This document shows positions 55,766 through 64,000 of a DNA stretch of 64,000 nucleotides, in pieces. This DNA is from Halichoerus grypus (taxonomy: Eukaryota > Chordata > Mammalia > Carnivora > Phocidae). The DNA lies in NCBI RefSeq assembly GCF_964656455.1, contig NC_135721.1:54698936-54762935 (forward strand), in the 5' to 3' direction. Under the pieces are notes generated by a model. The model was not told the origin of the DNA. It did no database searches and saw only the letters and a list, made by a program, of their open reading frames with translations. A program made the translations under genes and the position numbers. Numbering within the stretch: position 1 is the first letter of the stretch; each line of letters begins with the position of its first letter.

Positions 55766-56445
55766 AGTACCTCTCAGTATGTTAAAGCCAGATCCACACA
55801 TTCTGATTCAACCCCAATGGTCTCCCTTGCCCAAATAGGACTTGGGTAGATAGCCTGAGAGCATCTTCAAGGCACAGGATCTTTTGTGAATTAGCAAGTG
55901 TAAAACCAGAAAACTTCTGGTAGGGTTGGGCCGGGGCAGAGTGGGAGATTATTGCCTTTCATCATAATTTTTCTGAACGATCTAGCTTCTTACTGTGTAA
56001 ATAAATTGCTTTGATGAAAAATAGGAAGAAGAAAAAAAATTCCTACAATCATACCCTTGGCGTATGGCTAATGAATTTTAATGAGCAATACGTACATATG
56101 TTGGCAAGAACAGCCTAGGGCCTATATTGGTCAACATCTCCTAGAGATTCCCTAGCACTGAAGGTCTTCTATAAATATTTATGAACAAGTAAGCGGGGAA
56201 GTGACTAGAAGAATGAATGAAATGAAGTCATGTTTAAAAAAAGGCAATGGGTAGTGGTTAAGACTAGAACACATATATTCTACAGGTTATCTGCAAAGGA
56301 ATTACAGAAAACACTGTCCCTCTGGGAGTATACAGCCTTGTGCCAGAGTGAAGGCTTGGCAAACTGCACTTGGGCTGAATTTCAGCTCCCATTAGTGCTC
56401 TTGGCTGGGCCCCTTTATGCAGTGGAAAACCTATACAAGGCAGCT
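55766..56445. other. Non-coding unique sequence
   Basis: No gene or confident repeat seen. Confidence 0.5.
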
Positions 56446-56447
56446 CT

Positions 56448-56615
56448 TAGTTAAGAGCACAGGTCTGGAACCAGACGCAGGGGTTCAAATCTGATCTCCT
56501 CTTTCCAGCAACACTATGACCTCAGACAAGTAATTAAGCCTCCGGTTTCCTCATAAGTCACATGGAGGCAACAGCCCCTGGCAACAGGCTTGTTATGAAG
56601 CTCGAAAAGTGCATA
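56448..56615 (+). repeat. MIR element
   Basis: TTAAGAGCACAGGTCTGGAA, GGGTTCAAATCTGATCTCCT, CAACACTATGACCTCAGACA, AGTAATTAAGCCTCCGGTTT and CTTGTTATGAAGCTCGAAAA follow MIR from the 5' end; the 5' box TTAAGAGCACAGGTCTGGAA is very well preserved. Confidence 0.85.
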
Positions 56616-57114
56616 CAACACAGCACCAACAATATTGTTTTTAGATACTCAGTGGTCAATGTTTGCAGCCTTCCTGCATCACTCACTTTGGTTACATTTG
56701 CAAAATGTATTTCAGTGTGCACATCATCTTAGCTGTAGTCTGTATGTGGATTTTATCTTCCTGTGGACAGACCACTGAATGGAAAGACCGGAAACCTCTT
56801 TTCCACAGACACCTCCAGCACACAGCAGCTCAAAGCTAAATGACTTGGTGAAACTCACTTCACCTTCTTGAGTATTGAGTTTCTTTGTATAGTTAAATTG
56901 CCTCATAGTCTAGCTCTGAAGTTTAAATGCGATTGTGTATATAGAAGTGTTTTCATTATAAAGTACTATACTATCAGAAGATATTAGAAGTAACTGAAGA
57001 GCATAAAGCCTAAATCCATTCCTACTTTTCTCCTATATCCATAAACATGTGAGGCATTCAGTAGATACTTCTGAGTTAGTAAATAAAGCTGCCAATGAAT
57101 GAGAGGTTAACAAT

Positions 57115-57385
57115 GTTTTTCAAAAGGACTTATGAGTCACCTACACCAAAATTACCTGGGGAAGTTATTAAAAGAAAAAAAAATCCTGGGGTGTGGACTA
57201 ATTAGTGGTTCCCAACCTTCACTGAACAATAAACTGACCAGAGGGGCTTTAAAAAATTCTGATGCCTATGTCCCACCCCCAGAGATCTGAATGAAATTGG
57301 TCTAGGGGTATGGTCCAGGCTCCCCGATCTTTAAAGTTCCCTTGGTTGATTCTAATGTCTAGCCAGGGTTGAGAATCCCTGCTCT
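57115..57385 (+). mobile_element. MER20/MER5-type hAT element(s)
   Basis: The full copy at about 57205-57385 starts GTGGTTCCCAACCTTCACTG and contains CTGATGCCTATGTCCCACCC, CAGGCTCCCCGATCTTTAAA and GTTGATTCTAATGTCTAGCC. It ends AGGGTTGAGAATCCCTG, an inverted match of its start. A partial copy (CACCAAAATTACCTGGGGAA) lies just upstream at 57140. Non-coding. Confidence 0.75.
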
Positions 57386-59270
57386 AATTTAATGACCTGA
57401 GTAGTAAGGCACACACTGATTATTTGGCAACCCAAAAGTCATTTCCAACCCCCCTTCTCCCTTGCTACTCCACTCCCCTCCAACTTGGAAGGAGAAATGA
57501 CTCCTTTTTTTTCAGCTTTCACTAAAGTAAGGGCAGATCATGTGCCCAAGTCTGGGCTGAAGGTCAGAGGTCTGCTGGATTAGAGGAAGAGTCTTCTTCA
57601 ATACTTTCATTGTTCTGATAAAAAGAAAATGTGCCTAATGTGTCTCTCCTTGCTTACCCTCCTCCTCCCTTGAACACCCATGTGTGGCTGGACCTGCCAC
57701 GAACCATAAGGAAAAAACCAACCAAGAGGACCCCAGAGGTGCCAGCCTTGACATTACTGAGCCTCTGAAACAATTTTAGCTATCACCTACCTCTGACCTT
57801 CTTGCTATGGGGAAAAAAAACAGACTCCTGGTTAGTTTAAGCCACCAAAATCCAGCTTTCTGTAGCATGCAGATGAACACAATCCTAACTGACAGAAATA
57901 GGTTCCGTCTATTTTCTTTTGCCCCAATCTTCAGAGAAGACGCTAATATAGTAAATACTTTTATGTAAAAGTGACTACAAGTTTATTTACAGAGTGATGA
58001 GTCTGCCTGGGAAGGAATTTGAAGAGTGGCTTACTTGAAGGTGTGGCCTCCTCTCACGAAAAACTCTCAGAGATTGTCCTACCTGTTGAAACACCCATGA
58101 TGTAAGTGGGAGAAGGGGCTTTCACTGAAGGATTTCCTGGAAAGTTTTCCTCCTTAATTGTTCCTTTACAGAACTGCCTAGCATTTAGATTAAGGACAAA
58201 CATTAGAGAAAAAGTACACCCTCCATTCCCAGCCGACCTACCCCTCCCAACCTTGGGTGACTGCTCTAGGAAGAATAACTAAGTTTATCCCTGACTGACT
58301 CTGGCAGCCTTTTTCTGAAATGCCTGGCAAAGAGCTAGCTAGTCCAGGGGTTCTCCTGCTCATCTCAGCTGTCTCATCTTCCCACCAAGTCTGTTGGTGC
58401 TATTAGCACAGCTATGTTACTCCTCTGGGCAGCTGACATTGCCGACAAGATGCCTGTCCCCTCTAGCAGGGCCCCTCATGACAGCAAAAGCCCTCACTCT
58501 CATAGGCTGCCCACTCCCAAAATACTTATAAAAAGGGAGAGAAACAGGAGAGCAGAGTTCCTCTCCTGGAACATGACTTCTAGAGTGTCCAACTGTGTCC
58601 AGCCACCCACAGGCCTCTCCATGGGATAGCAGATGAAAACAATTGTGTTTATCCCACTGTTGACCCTCTGACTATAAGTTCCAGTCTGTATCTTACAACA
58701 CTTGTAGTTCTTTCTTGGAATCTTCGCATCAAACACAAGTTTCCCTGCACTAATTTGGGCTATCCAAGCTTCTTTCTCCTTGTCCTCACCCCTTCCCTTG
58801 GGAGCTCTATCTGGCTAGTCACTCAACCTCTACTGCAAAACAGTATCTTGTACTCTCTTACTCAAAGAAGTTTAAAGGCATTCTCATAAAATTCCAAATT
58901 TATGAATTGGTATGGAAGAAAGGCTTATACCATATAGTGAACCCTAACAGCCCTCCCATCATTATCCCCTACCCCTCTCAAGTGAAGCATTGGTACCATA
59001 CTGTTTGACTTCCTACTTCACAAACATAATATGAAAATCCCAACAAGATTCCTGAAGTCAAGATAAAGTGCAGTATTTGACAAAACTATTTAACTATTGG
59101 AATTATGATTGTTTAAATACAGTTCCCCAGGATCTGCTCCAAGAAAACTTGATCCTTTACTTCTGGGATCAAGTTTGAGGATTTGCCTTTTCACAAAATG
59201 TTAATTTTAATGGCTCAACAAATTTAGGAAATATGATGACTAGTAAAGAGGAAGAAATGCCCTCCTCCTA
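57386..59270. other. Non-coding unique sequence
   Basis: No gene seen over 1.9 kb. Opposite-strand frames at 58414-58629 and 58500-58736 overlap and lack domains. No confident repeat. Confidence 0.5.
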
Positions 59271-59274
59271 CCTT

Positions 59275-59790
59275 GTTCTGTGCAAAACCTACCTGTCCTT
59301 CAAAGCCTAACTCATATTCTCAACCCTGAGGCCCTCAGACCACTCTAATCCATGATGCTCTCACCTTGTCCTCCACTCACCTTCACTTGGCACTAGGCAG
59401 TCTTTCCCATGGCCCATGTTCTAACCTTTCACATGACTGCATGCTTTATTCTCATTAACCCAGGGGTCCTTAAACAGAGGCATGTATCAGAATTACCTGG
59501 GGAAGTGTTTTCAACGAACAGACAGCAGGGTGGCTTTGCTCCTGTCCACTCTATTCATAAGAGCCAGCATGATTCCAAAGCAACTCTACTGTGAAAAAGC
59601 TCTCTAGGTGATTCTGGTGAGTGGCCACCCCTCTTTTACCTCACACACACTTTGGGAATTCTTGCACAGATCATACTATGAGATCCTTGAGGGTGAGGGC
59701 AAGGGCAGTGTCTGACGTTTCCTTCTGTTTTCACATGGCTTACCTCATCACTTGAGTTTGGTGAAATGAGTATTCAATCAAGATGCATGG
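59275..59790 (+). repeat. L2 with internal MER5-like fragment
   Basis: CTACCTGTCCTTCAAAGCCT and CTCTCACCTTGTCCTCCACT resemble L2 plus strand; near the end GAGATCCTTGAGGGTGAGGG and GCAGTGTCTGACG resemble its 3' part. Between, TCAGAATTACCTGGGGAAGT (about 59488) is MER5/MER20-like and CTAGGTGATTCTGGTGAG may be its right end. Both assignments are weak. Confidence 0.4.
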
Positions 59791-59841
59791 ACTATTTGAA
59801 TGACTAAATGATGACTGATTGAAAAAGGTAGAAAAAAAAAA

Positions 59842-60048
59842 GGGCACCTAGAGGGCTCAGTCAGTTCAGCGTCTGCCTTCAGCTCAGGTCATGATGCCAG
59901 GGTCCTGGGATCAAGCCCCACATTGGGCTCCCTGCTCAGTGGGGTGCTTGTTTCTCCCTCTCCTCCCCACTCGTGCTCTCCATTGCTATCTCTGTCACTA
60001 TCTCTGTCTCTCTCTCTCTCAAATAAATAAATCTTTTTTTTAAAAAAA
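59842..60048 (+). mobile_element. SINEC, full length
   Basis: The head GGGCACCTAGAGGGCTCAGT and B-box zone GCGTCTGCCTTCAGCTCAGG are followed by CCTGGGATCAAGCCCCACAT. A CT-rich box (CTATCTCTGTCTCTCTCTCT) and the tail AAATAAATAAATCTTTTTTT complete it. The flanks are A-rich on both sides (AAAAAAAAAAGG upstream, AAAAAAAGG downstream), so the target duplication is a simple A run and not diagnostic. Confidence 0.9.
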
Positions 60049-60049
60049 G

Positions 60050-60420
60050 GCCTCTGTAGTGGCCAATAATTAATTTTCATTCAACTTCTATTCTTAGTCC
60101 ATGCACTCACACTGTACCTATTTGCTACAAATTTGGAAATGTCTGACAAATCTACTTGTTCTATGTATAGGAATGTAACCACTGATAGTCAAATTTCAGT
60201 TAAGAGGTATCACATATATTGGAAATATGGATGACCTCTCACTTGTTCCAGAGCACCAAATCAAGGATTCCCCTACCCATCCCAGATGTCACAGGCATTG
60301 GAAAATCTGGGAGTATATCCAGAGGCGCTGTCAACACGAACCTCCAACTGCCATGGAGCTACCTCAAAGGCTGTTCTGACATTCTTCAAAAATCTTCCTA
60401 ACAAGGCTGAACTGGAATTG
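60050..60420. other. Non-coding unique sequence
   Basis: No gene or confident repeat seen. Confidence 0.5.
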
Positions 60421-60424
60421 CTTT

Positions 60425-60725
60425 GAATCTTACATTAAAGCAGGTGCCACCAAGCAAGTAACAAAACCAGCAAAGGATAGTGCATTACAAGGATCAGTTC
60501 TAGCAATTAGATAGAATAATATGGTAGCCCAGATGGTGCACTCTGTAATTCTGACATTGCAGGAAGGTCTGCTTGCTGGAAATCTCTTCTCTCCTGAATT
60601 GTCAAGGAATCTATTGCAGCAGTTCACTAAAATGTAGTAGGTTGTTAACAAACAGCAATCAGGCATTATTAACATCTCATGGTGATTGATTTGTCATGGT
60701 GGTTTTAGTTACCCATCAGGCCTTT
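60425..60725. promoter_or_regulatory. Candidate conserved non-coding element D
   Basis: A repeat-free 300 bp block with CAATTAGATAG, ATCAGGCATTATTAACATCT, TGATTGATTTGTCATGG and CACTCTGTAATTCTGACATT motifs of homeodomain/PBX/MEIS type. Weaker than the blocks at 8.4 and 32.8 kb. Inference only. Confidence 0.25.
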
Positions 60726-61355
60726 AAGGAAAAGAATGTACAATGAGTAAGTTTTGATTGACTAAGAGACACTAGTAAGGGCAGTGGGGCTAATTATGGC
60801 ATGCCAGTGGAGGTTCTGGCTGGGAAGAACATGAAAAGACTGACAACCAGAAAGAGCGAGGGGAGGGGAAGGGAAGGTGCTGAAAGAAAGTGATTTAAGA
60901 ATTAGAGGGACTCAGTGTCAGCTTACAAAAAGCATCAGGAACATAGATGTGCTGTATTTGGGATTATGAAAGTGGTGTTCAAGGAAATTGTGTGAATCTA
61001 ATTCCCAGGACGTACAAGAGACAAGCCAGTATAAACCTCCAGATAGGAACAAAGTCTGATTATTGTTCAGAAACTACTGGTTTAACTCACAAACACAGAC
61101 CATCCACCACAGATGGGAGTCACCCAGTGGACCTGTCTGCTTCACTCCAAACTTCTGCACTCACTCCTCTGGACTACTAAGACATGCTTACTGTAAGTGG
61201 ACCTCTCTTAGTTAACCTTTATTCCTCAATGAACCTATAGCTACAGTTTGACATTTCATTGAGCTAAACTCACATCACTGGTACTGCTTATGCAGAGAAC
61301 AAACAGTTTCTCAACACTGAATTGAAAAAAATAAGAAACCCCTGAAGAAAAGCCA
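60726..61355. other. Non-coding unique sequence
   Basis: No gene seen. A short G/A-rich stretch lies at about 60857-60880. Confidence 0.5.
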
Positions 61356-61359
61356 ATGA

Positions 61360-61462
61360 AATAAAGAAAGAAAGAGAGAGGGAAAGAGGAGAAACAAAGA
61401 CAGAAAGAAGAAGGAAGGGAAAGAGGGAGGAAAAAGAGAAGGAAGGAAGAAGAAAGTAGGAA
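61360..61462 (+). repeat. Polypurine (GAAA/GGAA) tract
   Basis: About 100 bases are almost wholly purine (GAAAGAAAGAGAGAGG, GGAAGGAAGAAGAAAG). The Ser/Phe/Leu-rich minus-strand frames here (61256-61593) come from its pyrimidine complement. Such mirror-like tracts can adopt triplex DNA. Confidence 0.85.
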
Positions 61463-62195
61463 CCCAATATTCCAGTCATAGTATTCATATGATCTGGGAA
61501 GTATTCCTGGGGGAAGGTATGGCCTGAGTTGAGTAGAAATTGATAGCAAGAGCCAAGAGGCAGAAAGACAAATATGGATCCAGTCTTTCTCATGGCAAGT
61601 CTAAGGTTCTAGTCTTGAGTGCCTTCCCCAAATCCAAAGAGTGTCTCTCCCACCAAGTATTTATTAGTTTTGTCAGCTACTGCCTGGGCACTACTTCTGT
61701 CACCAAGGTCTTTAGAGTAGATGTGCTCAGAATCTACCTGAGATGCTGGGAATTAATGATTCTAGTAGTAGTCCATGTCTTAACAGAAACCAGAATTTTG
61801 TGAATCCTAACTTCCCTATCAAAGGAAGATCTTGTATAAGCTACTGTATTTATGTGACTATACCAAGTCTCTTCCAAAGAGGCCAGAGTGAATTAAGAAC
61901 TGCAAAAATAAAAAGCTGGGGCCTCTGAGGGTTATAATTAGGGAGGAAAATTCCTGGGCAATGAGAAAAGACTGAGTTTTTTACAATTGTTATTTACATG
62001 TATATAAGAGGTTCCAGCTGTACTAATCTCTTATTGTGCTAATCTCTACAACTCTTATCCTTGAAACAGTCCCTTCACATTCTACCTACTATCATGAGCA
62101 AGCACATATATTTTAAGTCCTGGAAATTAACAATAAATTTTAAAAGCAAATCATGGTGCCCATTTTATTAAGAAGCCGTGATCCACATCAACGCA
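61463..62195. other. Non-coding unique sequence
   Basis: No gene or confident repeat seen. Confidence 0.5.
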
Positions 62196-62196
62196 C

Positions 62197-62405
62197 AGTG
62201 AAGTGGTTCCATGAATGAGCTTCAGGCTCATCAGTTCTGGGTCTGCGTCCAGGCTCTGTGGTTACCTACCTATGTAACTGAAGAAAAGTTCTATAAGATG
62301 GCTAAATCTCAGGTCTTCATCTGTACAATGCAAACAATAAAGAGCTACCTTATAGGACTGTTTCATGGATTCCATAATTTAAGTGATATTTATTCTGATG
62401 GTAAC
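62197..62405 (+). repeat. MIR element
   Basis: GTGAAGTGGTTCCATGAATG, AGTTCTGGGTCTGCGTCCAG, CTCTGTGGTTACCTACCTAT, TCTTCATCTGTACAATGCAA and GCTACCTTATAGGACTGTTT follow MIR in forward order. Confidence 0.75.
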
Positions 62406-62454
62406 TAAGTCTTGCAAGGTCCTAGAATTCCTTCTGGTACATTGGGCCAGGAGT

Positions 62455-62570
62455 CCAAAAGCCTATGTTCTATGCCCAGCTCTGCCATAAATAAGCCATG
62501 TGGCCTTTGTTGTATCCTTTCATCCATTAGGTTTTAGTTTCCTCACTTGTTAAATGAAAGTCCTCAACTA
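62455..62570 (+). repeat. MIR fragment
   Basis: TGCCCAGCTCTGCCATAAAT, AAGCCATGTGGCCTTTGTTG and TTTAGTTTCCTCACTTGTTA are the MIR 5' and core parts. Confidence 0.7.
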
Positions 62571-63730
62571 GCCAATGGTCTACTAGCCAACTAGAAATAC
62601 ACTGATTCTTCTGTGGAAGATAAACTTTTTGAAAAAAGTTAGAGAAATTGTAATCACCACAGAGAGGTCATGTGAGGGAAGTGATGCCTTCTGGAAGTCT
62701 CAAACAAAGATCATCTTGATGACCTTCTTAAAGGCTCAATTAGATAGATATGAGTTACATACTTTACCCAAAGGGAGAAATTTAAACATGACATTTCCAA
62801 AATGTGAATTCCATGTCCACCTCACCTGCTGGGCCCTTGATAGACCATCCCCCTTTAATGGTTGCTAAAAAGTGGATACAACCCCATCTGACCCACCCCC
62901 CACATTGTTCTCCCATCCCCATCCCCCAACCCCATCAAAATGAGCCATGACCTTCTGAAGAATTGTTTTGGTGAGTGGGTTGGGATGTTCATCCCATCAA
63001 CACTAGAGGGTTCAAGAAAACCACCGAGGTCTAGCATTAGGGGGAGAGTATAGGTAATTAATTTTTTAAAAAATGTGATTCGGACAGAATTTCAAGATAG
63101 ACACAAACCCCATATTTCTCAATGATGATGATAAGGGATTAAATCAGAATCCCACTGGGTGTGGTAGTATGAGGAGGAAAAACCAGAGATACTTTTTCTG
63201 AGGCCAAGAGCTCTAAAAAAGCTGATATAAAGTGTGACCCTGAAAGGACTCTTCAGACCTGAAGTGTAGATGCTTAGTAGATGTTTACCCAGAAGAATTC
63301 TGAAATTTGCACTTCTCTACAAAGAATGTGTCCATGGAGAGAGAGTTCAGAAGTAACAATTTTCAAATAATTCAAGAAAACAGTAACAAAAGAGTATTCT
63401 TGATATGTATTCTTACTTGTTTTAATCTTCCTGGCCATATTAAAAATCAGAGATCAGGAACTGGCAGGTAATTTATAAATTAATCTGTCCAAATTCCTGA
63501 TTCCCTATAGGCATAGTTTCATCATAATTTACCCATGAAGAACTAAGACCCTGAAAATATTAAGTTGAAGGTACATGGTTACACCTGTAGTTAACAATGA
63601 ATGGCAGGGGGAACTGGAAGGTATAAAGTTTGATGTTTTATAAGGGCTTTTAATTCCTGGAGACTTCTTGAAATCACTTTGGTAATCACCTGAAAGAATT
63701 AGTATCAGTTTAGTTCTTCAAGGCACTAAC
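62571..63730. other. Non-coding; possible old SINE near 63440-63600
   Basis: No gene seen. At 63440-63600, AATTTACCCATGAAGAACTA, GACCCTGAAAATATTAAG and ACATGGTTACACCTGTAGTT loosely resemble a MIR3/L3-type repeat in reverse, too diverged to call. Confidence 0.4.
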
Positions 63731-63734
63731 CTAG

Positions 63735-63918
63735 ATCAGTGCTTCTCAAACTTGGGCATGCATCAAAGGTGCATGTGAAAAGAACCTGTGAAAACACTGA
63801 TTTCTGGGCCCTAGCCCTATAGATTCTGACTCCGTAGATCTGGGGTGGGGCCTGAGAACTTGTAATTCCAACAATTTCCCAGGGATGCTGATGCAGCAGA
63901 TCTGGGAACGGCCTAGAT
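63735..63918 (+). mobile_element. MER5A-type hAT element
   Basis: GATCAGTGCTTCTCAAACTT, GGGCCCTAGCCCTATAGATT, GTAGATCTGGGGTGGGGCCT, GAGAACTTGTAATTCCAACA and CCCAGGGATGCTGATGCAGC run through MER5A; the left inverted terminus is clear and the right is eroded. Non-coding. Confidence 0.8.
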
Positions 63919-64000
63919 TATTTCTTGGAGTTTGTTTCTCTACATCATTTGTTGGGGTCTAACTTTTGATGACTGGTAGGCTGCCTCGGTCCAACTTACT

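Noticed and set aside
61256..61593. Ser/Phe/Leu-rich membrane-like minus-strand proteins
   Set aside because: Artefact of translating the complement of a polypurine tract.

Overview
The window looks like a piece of a carnivoran nuclear genome, most likely an arctoid caniform (bear, seal or mustelid relatives) rather than a dog. The diagnosis rests on tRNA-Lys-derived SINEC elements carrying the head GGCACCTGGGTGGCTCAGT on either strand, at about 18.8, 23.6, 39.8, 44.2, 55.4 and 59.8 kb. Where the tail is preserved it is the AAATAAATAAAATCTT type, not the canid SINEC_Cf tail. Two short L1 copies with carnivore-type L1 3' ends (1.5 and 52.7 kb) agree with this.

I see no protein-coding exon, no RNA gene and no intact coding sequence in the 64 kb. 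All open frames are short (147 codons at most), overlap each other on both strands, and show no domain, splice-site pairing or codon signal. The only protein-derived sequence I recognise is a decayed C-terminal part of L1 ORF2 (15.3-16.4 kb) and ORF1-like remnants of a half-L1 (HAL1-like) element (24.0-25.3 kb). The window is best read as intergenic gene desert or a long intron.

Layout. 1-9 kb: mostly unique sequence with one L1 3' end and three blocks that look like candidate regulatory DNA (about 3.5, 6.2-6.7 and 8.4-9.1 kb). 9-15 kb: unique sequence with MIR and L2 scraps and a 24-bp duplication. 15.3-16.7 kb: a 1.4 kb 5'-truncated L1 with a clean 16-bp target duplication. 17-20 kb: an L2 on the minus strand split by about 1.6 kb of L1/HAL1-type DNA, which itself holds a fold-back SINEC. 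21-29 kb: hAT (MER5-type) elements, a SINEC, HAL1, a minus-strand MaLR-type LTR, three long CA/TG microsatellites and L2/MIR. 31.9-33.8 kb: an ERVL-type LTR, then a GC-richer motif-dense block that is the best regulatory candidate on the right half. 35-45 kb: a hAT MITE, a solo LTR with exact 5-bp duplication, and SINEC elements nested in a MIR and in a MER5A. 45-48 kb: L2 split by L1 and an LTR. 48-64 kb: unique DNA, a second carnivore L1 3' end, an LTR-like block, SINECs, MIRs, hAT elements and a long purine tract.

Nothing here works together as a pathway. The biology worth following is the retrotransposon history (nested insertions with legible target duplications, two alternative L1 3' ends, a head-to-head SINE palindrome) and the non-repetitive, homeodomain-motif-rich blocks that may be distal enhancers. 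Family names for the old repeats come from my memory of consensus sequences and were not checked against a library.
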